DNA of 64,000 nt from an uncultured Burkholderiaceae bacterium (GTDB taxonomy: Bacteria > Pseudomonadota > Gammaproteobacteria > Burkholderiales > Burkholderiaceae_F), in assembly GCA_944390675.1 (NCBI GenBank), contig CALXQR010000008.1:1-64000 (forward strand). Direction: 5' to 3'. Below, piece by piece: positions 24,403 through 33,776 of the stretch (position 1 is its first letter; each line of letters starts with the position of its first letter). A program made the position numbers and the translations under genes. The notes under the pieces are model-generated. The model was not told the origin of the DNA. It worked only from the letters and a program-made list of their open reading frames with translations, and ran no database searches.

Positions 24403-25362
24403 CTACTTCAAATTGTTCTCAAACCAAGCTACCACTTTGTCAATAATGGGCTTTTGGAACCATGGCAAATCACCATGGCCTGCGCCTTCCACTTTAACGT
24501 AGGTGACAGGCGTTCCGTTTTTCTTTAACGCCTCAAAGAGCTGATCGCTTTGCACAGGAGAGACGAGTTTATCTTCAGAGCCGTGCAAAATCATAAAGGG
24601 CGGCAAGTCTTTCTTGATGTGACCCAAGGGACTTGCGGCTAAGGCTTTTTGGGGATCAGAGGTGATGGACGCGCCCGGGAAATCGCGGAACGCAACACCG
24701 TTGACCAAAAGCGCTTCGGTCACAGCTGGGGATTCGTGAACTTTTTGTGTGGCCTCATCAAAGCCCGCACCGATATTGCGTAGGTCAGAAATGCCATAGA
24801 GGGTTACTGCGGCCTGAACGGAAGAATCAACGTTGAGATTGTCGCCCTTATCAAACGCTTTTTCGCCTCCGGTGACCGCGACCATCTGAGAAAGATAACC
24901 GCCTGCGGAATCACCCAAGACACCGATCTTGGAGGCGTCAATTCCAAAGACTTCTGCATTTGCTCTTAAGAAGCGAACGGCGGACTTACCATCTTCCAAA
25001 ATAGCGGGGAATACATTGGGCACCGTGCGGTATTCCGCAGCGGCCACGACAAAGCCGGCTTTTGCGAGCGCAAAGCGCATTTCGATAAATTTTTCGTAGT
25101 CGCTTGACGTGAAACCGCCGCCCGGGAAATAAACAATGGCAGGCTTTTTCTCAGCAGTGCGCGGCACTAAAAGCGTCATGCGAAGCGCGCGGTTGGCGCG
25201 TCTTGAGTGAATCTGCGAATAAATGACGCCGCCAATCTCATCGATTTGAGATTCCGTGACTTCCACTTTGAGGGTTTCAGTCTGGGCAACAGGCGCCGCG
25301 TTTGCGGTAGCCATCATGGCAGCGCTGATAGTGGCCGCAGCAAGAGTTTTCAAAGCTGACAT
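24403..25362 (-). CDS. Secreted alpha/beta hydrolase (esterase/lipase type)
   Basis: A 319-residue protein. The ATG at 25362 follows AAAGGA by 7 nt and gives a clear signal peptide (MSALKTLAAATISAAMMATANA). An oxyanion motif YFPGGGF precedes the nucleophile elbow GDSAGGY. Asp in GSEDKLV and His in GAGHGD complete the triad. The layout fits the hormone-sensitive-lipase/acetyl-esterase group. The substrate is unknown; the enzyme is expected in the periplasm. Confidence 0.87.
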   Translation of the reverse strand: MSALKTLAAATISAAMMATANAAPVAQTETLKVEVTESQIDEIGGVIYSQIHSRRANRALRMTLLVPRTAEKKPAIVYFPGGGFTSSDYEKFIEMRFALAKAGFVVAAAEYRTVPNVFPAILEDGKSAVRFLRANAEVFGIDASKIGVLGDSAGGYLSQMVAVTGGEKAFDKGDNLNVDSSVQAAVTLYGISDLRNIGAGFDEATQKVHESPAVTEALLVNGVAFRDFPGASITSDPQKALAASPLGHIKKDLPPFMILHGSEDKLVSPVQSDQLFEALKKNGTPVTYVKVEGAGHGDLPWFQKPIIDKVVAWFENNLK

Positions 25363-25375
25363 TGTCAATCCTTTC

Positions 25376-25408
25376 AAAAAATCGGTCAAGCCGCTGTAAG
25401 CTTGACCG
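25376..25408 (-). terminator. Terminator of the SulP transporter gene
   Basis: CGGTCAAGC and GCTTGACCG form a 9-bp stem with an 8-nt loop, followed by ATTTTTTG on the minus strand. It lies 9 nt after the stop at 25417 and overlaps the leader of the hydrolase gene. Confidence 0.8.
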
Positions 25409-25416
25409 AAAGAATA

Positions 25417-27123
25417 TTAAGGGATTTTTCTCAAAAGCTCTCGAGCCAGGCGCTCGGCTTCAAACATGTTTTCTGTCATGTTGGGGCCCAGAGCCTGTGC
25501 GATCCCCATGCGCTCCAACTGATGAAGCGTGTGGCCGGTTGCGCCGCAAATGATCAGTTCAAATCCGCGGCGCTTTAAGGCGCGCATGTAGGTGGCGATA
25601 ATGTCCATCGCGGAATTATCAATATTCATGAGCGCCGTGCAGTTAAGAATCACTACTTTGTTGGCGTTATGCGCCGTGATGCGCTTGGGATCGGTCATGT
25701 GAGAAAGTTTGGAGACCGAACCAAAGAAGAGCGACCCTTGCAGACGCCACGCCTCGATGCCTTCGGGGGTATCTGCGGGCAGCGTCATCTGCGTCACGCT
25801 TGTGAGCGTATTCATGCGGTAAATAAAGAATAAGCACGAAATCAAAAGGCCCACTTCAACAGCGACTGTCAAGTCGAAAATCACCGTCAAAAGAAAGGTT
25901 GCGATGAGCGTTGACTTGTAAGAAAGCGTCATGCGGCGCAGGCGTTTGAATTCGGCCCAGTTACCCATATTAGCGGCGACATTGAGCAAAATCGCCGAAA
26001 GCGCGGCCAATGGAATGTTGGAAGCTAAGGGGGCTGCGGCCAAAATCACCACCAAAAGGGTGATGGCATGCACAACGCCGGAAACGGGGGAGACTGCACC
26101 GCTCTTAATATTCGTAACCGTGCGGGCGATTGTGCCTGTGGCGGGGATGCCGCCAAAGAAGGGGACGACAAGATTTGCGATGCCTTGCCCCATTAATTCT
26201 TGATTGGGATTGTGACGGTCGTCCGTTAAGGTGTCTGCGACTCTGGCGCAAAGAAGCGATTCAATGGCACCCAAAAGCGCGATCGTGACCATGGGGCCCA
26301 CTAAGTGACGAATGTTTTCCCAGTCAAAGTCGGGGATTTGAAGGCTGGGAAGCGTCTGCGGAATGCCACCAAATTTGCTGCCGATGGTCTCCACCGGGAG
26401 ATTTAACGCTGTCACCGCGATAGTGGAGACAACCAACACAATCACGGTGCCGGGGATTTTCGCAATCCAGCGCTTCCACTGCGCGACGTGACTGGAGGTG
26501 TCCGTGGGCCAGAAGCGCACGATCGCAAAGGAGATCAAGGCGATTCCTAAAGCGTAGAAGTTCACGGTTCCGATATGCGCGGCAATGGCATTCATTTGGC
26601 CAAAGAAGCTTGCCGGCATATTTTCAATCGAAAGCCCCAAAAAGTCCTTCACTTGGGACAAAGCGATCAGGACCGCGATACCGTTAGTGAAACCGATCAC
26701 AATGGAAATCGGGATAAAGCGAATGAAGCTTCCGACTTTAAGGAGTCCCATTAGGAACAATAGGATGCCGCTTCCAATCGTTGCGATCATCAGGTTAGCC
26801 AAGCCGTAATTGGCGATGATGCCGTAGATGATGACGATGAAGGCACCCGCTGGGCCGCCGATCTGAACACGGCAGCCGCCTAAAATGGCAATCAGAAAGC
26901 CTGCGATGATCGAGGTGTAGATGCCGGCCTCCGGAGTGACGCCGGAGGCAATGGCAAAGGCCATCGCTAAGGGTAGTGCCACCATACCCACGGTGAGCCC
27001 GGAACTGATGTCGCGCGCCAGGCTATGCGCGTTGTAGTGCCCGATTAAGTCGAAACTTGCCGGGTGGAAGGGTTCCAGAGGAATATGATCCTTAAAGTTT
27101 TTAAAAGCTTGAGCGAAGCTCAT
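25417..27123 (-). CDS. SulP-family anion transporter with STAS domain
   Basis: A 568-residue carrier with about 10-14 membrane segments. The family core GLTVGMVALPLAMAFAIASG is near the start, and a C-terminal cytoplasmic STAS domain occupies the last 130 residues (VVILNCTALMNIDNSAMD). SulP members carry sulfate, bicarbonate or, like E. coli DauA, C4-dicarboxylates. The lyase clusters nearby make the last option worth considering, but nothing in the sequence decides it. The start is taken at MSFAQAF, which has no clear ribosome site; upstream in-frame codons lack similarity. Confidence 0.88.
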   Translation of the reverse strand: MSFAQAFKNFKDHIPLEPFHPASFDLIGHYNAHSLARDISSGLTVGMVALPLAMAFAIASGVTPEAGIYTSIIAGFLIAILGGCRVQIGGPAGAFIVIIYGIIANYGLANLMIATIGSGILLFLMGLLKVGSFIRFIPISIVIGFTNGIAVLIALSQVKDFLGLSIENMPASFFGQMNAIAAHIGTVNFYALGIALISFAIVRFWPTDTSSHVAQWKRWIAKIPGTVIVLVVSTIAVTALNLPVETIGSKFGGIPQTLPSLQIPDFDWENIRHLVGPMVTIALLGAIESLLCARVADTLTDDRHNPNQELMGQGIANLVVPFFGGIPATGTIARTVTNIKSGAVSPVSGVVHAITLLVVILAAAPLASNIPLAALSAILLNVAANMGNWAEFKRLRRMTLSYKSTLIATFLLTVIFDLTVAVEVGLLISCLFFIYRMNTLTSVTQMTLPADTPEGIEAWRLQGSLFFGSVSKLSHMTDPKRITAHNANKVVILNCTALMNIDNSAMDIIATYMRALKRRGFELIICGATGHTLHQLERMGIAQALGPNMTENMFEAERLARELLRKIP

Positions 27124-27170
27124 TTTATTTTTGTTAGAAAAAGAGAGTTGCGGTTTTATTCTTTTGTTGG

Positions 27171-27202
27171 AAAAACAGTTGGTTTTTAGGCCAACTGTTT
27201 TT
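27171..27202 (-). terminator. Terminator of metG
   Basis: AAAAACAGTTGG and CCAACTGTTTTT form a perfect 12-bp stem with an 8-nt loop, 26 nt after the metG stop. T runs on both arms make it usable in both directions. Confidence 0.82.
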
Positions 27203-27228
27203 CGCAATATTAACGGTTGTTTTTATTT

Positions 27229-29277
27229 TTAGCGAAGCCGCATGCCGGGTTTGGCACCGGTTTGCGGTTCAAGGATAAAGAGGCCGTCTTTATCGTCTGC
27301 GCCGCTTGCCGAAAGGAGCATCCCTTCGCTTACGCCAAAGCGCATCTTGCGCGGCGCGAGGTTTGCGATCACAACGGTAAGCTTACCTTCCAAATCCTTC
27401 GGATCGTACCAAGCTTGAATGCCCGAGAAGATGTTGCGGGTCTTGCCTTCGCCGATATCCACCGTCAAGCGTAAGAGCTTGGTTGAACCTTCAACCTTTT
27501 CACACTTGACGATTTTCGCCACGCGCATATCAAGTTTTGCGAAGTCATTGATCGTCACTTCAGGTGCAATCGCTTCACCGCACGGCTCAACGGGTTTTGC
27601 CGTTTCAGCAACAGCCGGGATTAATTCGTCCAATTGCTTGATGTCGCAGCGCTGCATCAAGTGCTTAAAGGGCTTGATCTGCACGTCGCTTGTCAGCGGG
27701 CGCAGAGCGCTTTCCCAGGTGAGTTCTCCGCAATTTAAGAATTCTTCAACCTTAGCGGCTGTGGCGGGCAACACGGGCTTAAGCATCAAGGTCAGCAGTC
27801 TGAAGGCTTCCAAAGCTACAGAACAAACTTCGTGAAGTTTTTCAGCCTGGTCTTCAGACTTCGCGAGTTCCCAAGGCTTTTCGCGGTCAATGTATTCATT
27901 GATCGTGTCGGTCATCGACATGATGGCACGAAGCGCGCGGGAGTATTCGCGTTGGTTATAAAGCATCGCGATGCCTTCAACGGCGTTGCGCATCACTTTG
28001 ATGATCGTGTGATCGGCCATGCGGTCGTCGACGCGGGCGTTAAAGCGCTTGACAATGAAGCCCGAGGCACGGCTTGCGATATTGATGTACTTGCCGATCA
28101 AGTCGGAATTCACACGCGCCATGAAGTCGGCTTTGCTGAAATCGACGTCATCGTTTGTCGGGCCCATCTTGGCGGCCAAGTAGTAACGAAGCCATTCGGC
28201 GTTCATGCCGAGTTCCAGATATTTCATGGGGCTGATGCCCGTACCGCGGCTTTTACTCATCTTGCGGCCGTCAACGGTCATGAAGCCGTGCACGAAGACA
28301 TTATCGGGCACACGATAGGGTTGACCGGCGAAGTGCAGCATGGCAGGCCAAAAGAGCGTGTGGAAGTAAACGATGTCTTTGCCGATAAAGTGGATCTGTT
28401 CGGTCTTGGGATCATCCAAGAACTTCCAGAAGTCAAAGCCCATCTTTTTGGCGTAATTCATGAGGCTTGCGTAGTAACCCACAGGGGCGTCAAGCCACAC
28501 GTAGAAATATTTGCCCGGAGCGTCCGGAATCGGGATGCCGAAGTAGGGGGCATCGCGCGAAATGTCCCAGTCACCGAGTTTGCCTTCAGCAAGCCATTCT
28601 TCATCCTTGGCGCGGATTTCAGGCTGCACGCGCTCGGCACCGTTTTTACCCTTGCCGTTGACCCAATCGCGCAGGAACTTCACGCATTCTGGGTCCGACA
28701 AGCGGAAGAAGTAGTGCGTGGATTTGCGAAGTTCAGGCTTGGCGCCGGACAGGGCTGAGAAGGGATTAATCAATTCCGTCGGGGAGTAGACCGCGCCGCA
28801 CTTTTCACAGTTGTCGCCATATTGGTCTTCGGCACCGCACCGCGGGCACGTGCCCTTGATGAAGCGGTCAGCGAGGAACATGCCTTTGACCGGGTCGTAG
28901 AACTGTTCAATGTCTTTGGTGTAAATGAGGCCTGCGGCTTTCAAGCGCTTGTAAATGTCTTGCGAGAGCTCAACATTTTCTTCGCTGTCGGTCGAATACC
29001 AGTGGTCAAACTTGATGTGAAAACCGTCAAGGTAAGCTTTGCGGCCCGCGGCAATGCGCGCCACAAATTCCTGCGGCGTGATGCCTTCTTTTTGCGCGGC
29101 GATCATCATCGGGGCGCCGTGCGTGTCATCCGCGCCCACAAAGTGCACCGTGTGGCCATACATTCGCTGCGTGCGCACCCAGATGTCGGCCTGGATGTAT
29201 TCCATGATGTGGCCGATATGGAAGTGCCCGTTCGCGTAGGGCAATGCGGTAGTAACGAATATTTGGCGTTTTTGCAT
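27229..29277 (-). CDS. metG: Methionyl-tRNA synthetase
   Basis: A 682-residue class I synthetase. The HIGH motif is in [10 protein letters not shown], the zinc knuckle is [19 protein letters not shown], and KMSKS is in [11 protein letters not shown]. The C-terminal tRNA-binding (EMAP-II-like) domain is present from [12 protein letters not shown] onward, so it is the long dimeric form. It charges initiator and elongator tRNA-Met. The start is taken at MQKRQIF; a codon five positions upstream is possible. Its neighbours are not functionally linked. Confidence 0.96.
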   Translation of the reverse strand: MQKRQIFVTTALPYANGHFHIGHIMEYIQADIWVRTQRMYGHTVHFVGADDTHGAPMMIAAQKEGITPQEFVARIAAGRKAYLDGFHIKFDHWYSTDSEENVELSQDIYKRLKAAGLIYTKDIEQFYDPVKGMFLADRFIKGTCPRCGAEDQYGDNCEKCGAVYSPTELINPFSALSGAKPELRKSTHYFFRLSDPECVKFLRDWVNGKGKNGAERVQPEIRAKDEEWLAEGKLGDWDISRDAPYFGIPIPDAPGKYFYVWLDAPVGYYASLMNYAKKMGFDFWKFLDDPKTEQIHFIGKDIVYFHTLFWPAMLHFAGQPYRVPDNVFVHGFMTVDGRKMSKSRGTGISPMKYLELGMNAEWLRYYLAAKMGPTNDDVDFSKADFMARVNSDLIGKYINIASRASGFIVKRFNARVDDRMADHTIIKVMRNAVEGIAMLYNQREYSRALRAIMSMTDTINEYIDREKPWELAKSEDQAEKLHEVCSVALEAFRLLTLMLKPVLPATAAKVEEFLNCGELTWESALRPLTSDVQIKPFKHLMQRCDIKQLDELIPAVAETAKPVEPCGEAIAPEVTINDFAKLDMRVAKIVKCEKVEGSTKLLRLTVDIGEGKTRNIFSGIQAWYDPKDLEGKLTVVIANLAPRKMRFGVSEGMLLSASGADDKDGLFILEPQTGAKPGMRLR

Positions 29278-29369
29278 GATGAAATGTCCCAATAAAAGAG
29301 GTCAGTATTTTACCAAAGCAGTAGTAATTTCACATTTTTAGCTAAGGAAGTTGAATTAAATTAATGATG

Positions 29370-29411
29370 AAAAAAGTGTGTGAGTTTCGACAGAAAAAAC
29401 TCACACACTTT
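29370..29411 (-). terminator. Terminator of the third argininosuccinate-lyase-like gene
   Basis: AAAGTGTGTGAGTTT and AAACTCACACACTTT form a perfect 15-bp stem, followed by a T run on the minus strand. It is 34 nt after the stop at 29446. Confidence 0.88.
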
Positions 29412-29445
29412 ATCTAAGGCAATGTGGAAAAGTGATCAAGAACTG

Positions 29446-30885
29446 CTATAGCGATTCGTATGTCTCTTGAAGCTTCTCCTTAGTTCTCGATAGCCATTTT
29501 TCAAAAACTTTTCGGTGATGAGACGCCATCGATATTAATTTTTTTGTATCGTCTGGTCTTGGAGTTCCTCCAGTCGTTTTGGCTTTTAGACTTTCAAGAG
29601 GGTCTAGCATGAGTGAAATTTCTTCAGCACTTCTCACTATCTTTTGACCTAACCACTTCACACTCTGCTCTTCTAAGAGCTTAGGTGTCATTTTGTCCAC
29701 TTGCAAATCGTCTCTATCCATTAGGGACCGGATCATGCCACCGACGACATGGTGAGTCAGTGTAAAAGGAATTCCTGTTTCAACGGTTAATTTTTCAGCC
29801 ATAGCTGTAGCTGCTGTAAAACCATTCTTAGATTTTTCGAGAGCAACACTTTCACGTACGTGAGAATGTAAAAGATTGACTTCAAGAAGCTTTATGTTAT
29901 CAATCAATATGTTCAGATGATCCCAGAAGGTATCAAAGTAAACGACAGTTTCATGTATTGGGAATAAACTGATAGAACCTGCGCTACCAAATGCAGTTGT
30001 TAAATAGCCAAAAAAGTGATGAGTTTCTGCACGAAGAATTTCTGCAGCTTGCGCATTTTTCTTTTGAGGCATGATTGAACTAGATTCACAAACATCGTGA
30101 TCAAAATCAAGTACGCCACATTCTGCTGAAGATAAAAATACCATGTCAGCCGCTACACGGGATAACGTGGTATTAATAATGGCACAAGCTGAAATCAATT
30201 CCAGAAAATAGTCTTCTGCAGAATTGGCAAAGCAAGTATTTTCAATAACAGAATCAAATCCCAAAAGTTCGGCGATTCTTTCTTTATTTAAATTAAACGA
30301 TGTACCAATTCCAGCAGCAGCTCCCATTGGACAGCAATTAATTCGCCGATAAGCTTCTTGTAATCGCTCTAAATCAGCTTCAAAGGCGTTATGAATAGTC
30401 ATCAAGTAGTGAGCCCATGTTCCGGGTTGTGATGGTTGTCCGTAGGTATAGTAAGGAATAACGGTAGATAAATTTTTATTTGCTAATTCTTCTAATATCT
30501 TTAATGAATTTAGAATTTCATCAAATAATTCAATTACAGCATCTCGCAATGACATTCGGTACATAGAAAAATACATGTCATTACGACTTCTTCCAATATG
30601 AAGTTTGGCAGCAATTTGAGGGTCAATTGATTGACTTAAAGCCTTTTCATACAAAAACCAAATATCGCCGTCTTCAGATTTCAGAACAGAATCCTTGGCA
30701 ACTTTCTTCTGTGCTTCTTTCAGGCCTGCAACAATTAATTTTTTTTCTTTTTTGTTTAGATAGCCCTGTTCTAAAAGCATTTGAGCATAGGCAAGGTTGA
30801 GTTTGAACAGAGGTTTACTACGATGTAAAAAATCAACCATACAAGCTTTGACTTTTACTTGACGATAATTTTCTAACAAATCCAT
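29446..30885 (-). CDS. Argininosuccinate-lyase-family enzyme (third, divergent copy)
   Basis: A 479-residue superfamily member. The start at 30885 follows AGGAGG by 6 nt. KLHIGRSRND (94-103) and SSSIMPQKKN (268-277) are conserved. The second block reads PYYTYGQPSQP, so the active-site His of the usual GYTHxQP is Tyr148 here. The other two copies in the window keep the His. Codon choice is AT-rich compared with those copies, as in the next three genes, which suggests a separate, transferred cluster. The likely reaction is fumarate release from an N-substituted aspartate, with altered acid chemistry or substrate. It is divergent from a Dcu gene. Confidence 0.8.
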   Translation of the reverse strand: MDLLENYRQVKVKACMVDFLHRSKPLFKLNLAYAQMLLEQGYLNKKEKKLIVAGLKEAQKKVAKDSVLKSEDGDIWFLYEKALSQSIDPQIAAKLHIGRSRNDMYFSMYRMSLRDAVIELFDEILNSLKILEELANKNLSTVIPYYTYGQPSQPGTWAHYLMTIHNAFEADLERLQEAYRRINCCPMGAAAGIGTSFNLNKERIAELLGFDSVIENTCFANSAEDYFLELISACAIINTTLSRVAADMVFLSSAECGVLDFDHDVCESSSIMPQKKNAQAAEILRAETHHFFGYLTTAFGSAGSISLFPIHETVVYFDTFWDHLNILIDNIKLLEVNLLHSHVRESVALEKSKNGFTAATAMAEKLTVETGIPFTLTHHVVGGMIRSLMDRDDLQVDKMTPKLLEEQSVKWLGQKIVRSAEEISLMLDPLESLKAKTTGGTPRPDDTKKLISMASHHRKVFEKWLSRTKEKLQETYESL

Positions 30886-31216
30886 AGTGCCCTCCTGGAA
30901 GGTATGTTTATTTAAGTGAATTTTCTTCCAGACCTCCGAACTAAACAAATCCTGAGCTTAAATTGAATACAGAGTATGTTTTTAGGGAATATCAAATTGA
31001 GGCTTAACCCAAGATTTTTTTGAATTCGTATTAATTGTTGGACTGTGATGTGTATCTGTTAAATTTGTTTCAATCTTCTCTTTTATGTTTTAAAAGAATA
31101 TTAATTAGCCCAGAATTTTTAAATCAGTAGATTGCTTAGAAGATAACGGCAAGAATTAAAGCAATAAATTTTAATTGCAAGCGTCTCAGATTCACTCGTT
31201 TAAGAGGAGATATCTT
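30886..31216. promoter_or_regulatory. AT-rich divergent promoter region of lyase 3 and dcu 2
   Basis: A 331-bp gap without a gene. It contains several AT-rich -10-like words and an imperfect inverted repeat GCAAT-N8-ATTGC near 31160-31177, about 40 bp before the dcu start. The palindrome seen upstream of the first dcu gene is not present here. Confidence 0.4.
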
Positions 31217-32530
31217 ATGTTAATAGTAGATGCATTGATTGTTATTCTTGCTATTCTCATTGGGGTCAGAATAGGGGGTGTTGCCGTTGCGTTCACTGGT
31301 GCAGCAGGTTTGGCGATTTTAACCTTTGTTTTTGGTATCCAACCGACAGCACCACCAATCACTGTAATGCTCATTATTTTGGCAGTAACATCATTGGCGG
31401 GTGTCTTACAGTGCTCGGGCGGGCTTGACTACTTGGTTAGTATTGCGGAGAAGATTTTAAGAAATAATCCTAATAAGGTTACTGTTATCGCTCCAATTGT
31501 TGTCTTCGCTTTTGTTGTATTTACGGGGACATCTTTTATTGCAATGGCTTTGATACCAGTAATAAGTGAGGTGGCCAGAGGTGCGGGAGTTAGACCTGAA
31601 AGACCGCTGTCAGCTTCGTGTGCGGCCGCAAGTTACGGGATTGCGGCTAGTCCTCTGTCAGCAGCAACCGCTGCGATGATAGGTATTTTAGGTACTCATG
31701 GTATTGACTTCGGTCCAATGATGATGGTGCTTATTCCTTCGATTTTCATAGCAATTATTTGTGGCAGTATCAGTGTATACAAACGAGGAAAAGAGTTATC
31801 AGAGGATGAGGAGTTTCAGAGAAGATTAGCAAGTGGTGAAATATCGTACAACTCTAGCGGAAAGTCCTACACTCCAACTAAGGAAGCTCGTATCGCTGTA
31901 ATTCTCTTCGCTCTAGCTGTTCTTTTAATTTTGATTTTAGGAACTTTTAAAGAGCTTTTGCCTTCTTGGACTCAGAATGGCAAGATCGTAACGTTGTCTA
32001 TTGCGAATGTGATTGAAATTGTCGCTATGACTGCAGGGGCAATCATTATGGTTGTTGCGAAAGTAAAACCTGCTCCAGTTATGAAGTCCAGTGTATTCAA
32101 TGGTGGTGTTGTAGCAGTCATGGTTTGCTTTGGGGTCTGTTTCATGACAGATACTTTTTTTGCATTTCACAAAAATGAACTGATAGGTATTTTTGGGGAA
32201 GTCTTGCAAAATTATCCGTGGTTATTCGCCATTGTTTTGGTCGCAATGAGTGCCATTCTGATGAGTCAAGGAGCGACTGCGGCGGCTTTGATGCCTCTCG
32301 GTGTTTCTTTAGGTATTGAGCCAACTTATTTGGTTGCGATGGCGCCGGCAATATGTTGTACCTGGTTTTTCCCTGTGCATGCGAATATTTTGGCTTCTGT
32401 AGCAATGGATCCTACAGGCACGATGAATTTGGGAACATGGATTTTGAATCACAGTACGATGAGACCCGGATTAGTAACAACGGTTTGCTCGGTTGTGTTG
32501 GGTTTTGTTTTAGCTAGTGTAGTATTCTAA
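31217..32530 (+). CDS. Anaerobic C4-dicarboxylate antiporter, DcuA/DcuB family (second copy)
   Basis: A 437-residue carrier, the same length as the copy at 4583-5896. Shared segments include GVxQCSGGLDYLVSIAEKIL, RNNPNKVTVIAPIVVF and RPLSASCAAASYGIAASPLSA. AGAGGAGA lies 6 nt before the ATG. Predicted to exchange C4-dicarboxylates across the inner membrane. With the divergent lyase, the following LysR gene and an asparaginase it forms a diverged duplicate of the first cluster. Confidence 0.88.
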   Translation: MLIVDALIVILAILIGVRIGGVAVAFTGAAGLAILTFVFGIQPTAPPITVMLIILAVTSLAGVLQCSGGLDYLVSIAEKILRNNPNKVTVIAPIVVFAFVVFTGTSFIAMALIPVISEVARGAGVRPERPLSASCAAASYGIAASPLSAATAAMIGILGTHGIDFGPMMMVLIPSIFIAIICGSISVYKRGKELSEDEEFQRRLASGEISYNSSGKSYTPTKEARIAVILFALAVLLILILGTFKELLPSWTQNGKIVTLSIANVIEIVAMTAGAIIMVVAKVKPAPVMKSSVFNGGVVAVMVCFGVCFMTDTFFAFHKNELIGIFGEVLQNYPWLFAIVLVAMSAILMSQGATAAALMPLGVSLGIEPTYLVAMAPAICCTWFFPVHANILASVAMDPTGTMNLGTWILNHSTMRPGLVTTVCSVVLGFVLASVVF

Positions 32531-32591
32531 AAAGTCGAAAGAACTACATAATGCCTAAATAAAGCTTCTAAGCTTCGTTAGTAAAGAAGGG

Positions 32592-32634
32592 AGGGGATGT
32601 TTCAATCAAATACAATTTGGTTCAGACATCCCCT
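32592..32634 (+). terminator. Stem-loop after the second dcu gene
   Basis: AGGGGATGT and ACATCCCCT form a 9-bp stem with a 25-nt loop, about 60 nt after the stop codon. The T tract is missing, so this is only a possible terminator or a 3'-end stabiliser. Confidence 0.4.
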
Positions 32635-32681
32635 AAATAATTTACGGAATATAAAGTTGATTTTGGTAGGTGCTTTTTGTA

Positions 32682-33707
32682 ATGACAGAACAACACAAAT
32701 TAAAAGAAAAGATTGGATCGTATTCTGATTTTTTTCAGGTTCAAATCTATACCTTTTACACATTGTGTAAAACTAAGAGCTTTTCAAAAGCTGGTTTAAT
32801 GTTAAATGTTGGTCAGTCTGTCGTTTCTCGAAGGGTATCTGCTTTAGAAAATCGTTTAGGAATTGCGTTGACCGAACGAAACGTGAGACCTATTCGTTTA
32901 ACAAATGAAGGCAGACTTCTTTATCAGCTAATAGAGAAAGAGACGCAAGTTATAGATTCATATTTACTTCATGTTTTACAAAATGGTCAACGAAAGATTC
33001 CATTGAGGATCGGTTGTATCACAGCTCTTGAGGCTCATGTAGATACAGATATCGTTATTCAACTTGGGGATATTGCCTCTCAAATCAGATTTTTTCATGG
33101 AACGAGCCGAAAGTTATTGAATGATTTTGATAATCACGAGATTGACATTTTTATTAGTTCCCAACCATTCTTCGAACGAGCAAATTTGTATAGACGTTTT
33201 CTTTTTTCTGAACCAAATATTATCGTCGCCCCCAAATCACTTAAATTGCCATCTAGACCCTCTTGGCAGAATCTTAGATTGTGTGGATTGCCACAGATTT
33301 CTCTGACTTCAAAAACTTCCAACGGAGAGTTTGAAAGGGAGTATTTCAATGAACAACATCTTGATTTTGTTGTAAAAGTTGAAGTGGATCATTTGGAACC
33401 GTTTTTTAGCTTTATTGAAAATGGTGTTGGTTGGGGTCTGGTGACCCCCACTTTTATGGCTTCTTATCCTGAAAAAATGAAAAACATTCAGATATTGCCG
33501 ATGCCTTCACCTATTGTTTCTAGAGATATCTATGTACTTGGAAGAAACGAATTGTCTTATCAAAATTTAACAGATAGTATTGCAAAAATTTGCAAAACCT
33601 CAATTCATCAGTCACTTAAAAAGTTGTTTATCCCACATGTTCTTTGGTCAAAAGACCTGTTCTTAACATACGGTGAAAATAATAGGAAGGTACCACTATT
33701 TGTTTAA
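32682..33707 (+). CDS. LysR-family transcriptional regulator (second copy)
   Basis: A 341-residue regulator homologous to the product of 12613-13653. The helix-turn-helix is FSKAGLMLNVGQSVVSRRVSALE (about 38-60), and the C-terminal half has GLPQISL and GVGWGLVTP. The ATG at 32682 is preferred; a GTG four codons upstream is possible, and GGTAGG lies before both. It probably senses a dicarboxylate or amino-acid signal and controls the adjacent dcu, lyase and asparaginase genes. Confidence 0.87.
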   Translation: MTEQHKLKEKIGSYSDFFQVQIYTFYTLCKTKSFSKAGLMLNVGQSVVSRRVSALENRLGIALTERNVRPIRLTNEGRLLYQLIEKETQVIDSYLLHVLQNGQRKIPLRIGCITALEAHVDTDIVIQLGDIASQIRFFHGTSRKLLNDFDNHEIDIFISSQPFFERANLYRRFLFSEPNIIVAPKSLKLPSRPSWQNLRLCGLPQISLTSKTSNGEFEREYFNEQHLDFVVKVEVDHLEPFFSFIENGVGWGLVTPTFMASYPEKMKNIQILPMPSPIVSRDIYVLGRNELSYQNLTDSIAKICKTSIHQSLKKLFIPHVLWSKDLFLTYGENNRKVPLFV

Positions 33708-33738
33708 CTATCAGTTCTTTGAATTTAGATAAAAGATT

Positions 33739-33767
33739 GCCCCTTAATTGTTGTTCAATTAAGGGGC
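33739..33767. terminator. Bidirectional terminator between LysR 2 and asparaginase 2
   Basis: GCCCCTTAATTG and CAATTAAGGGGC form a perfect 12-bp stem with loop TTGTT; T-rich tracts follow on both strands. It lies between convergent genes. Confidence 0.88.
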
Positions 33768-33776
33768 TTAAATTTT

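Noticed and set aside
27832-28758. A 308-codon plus-strand open frame opposite metG
   Set aside because: It is antisense to conserved methionyl-tRNA synthetase motifs; a codon-bias shadow.
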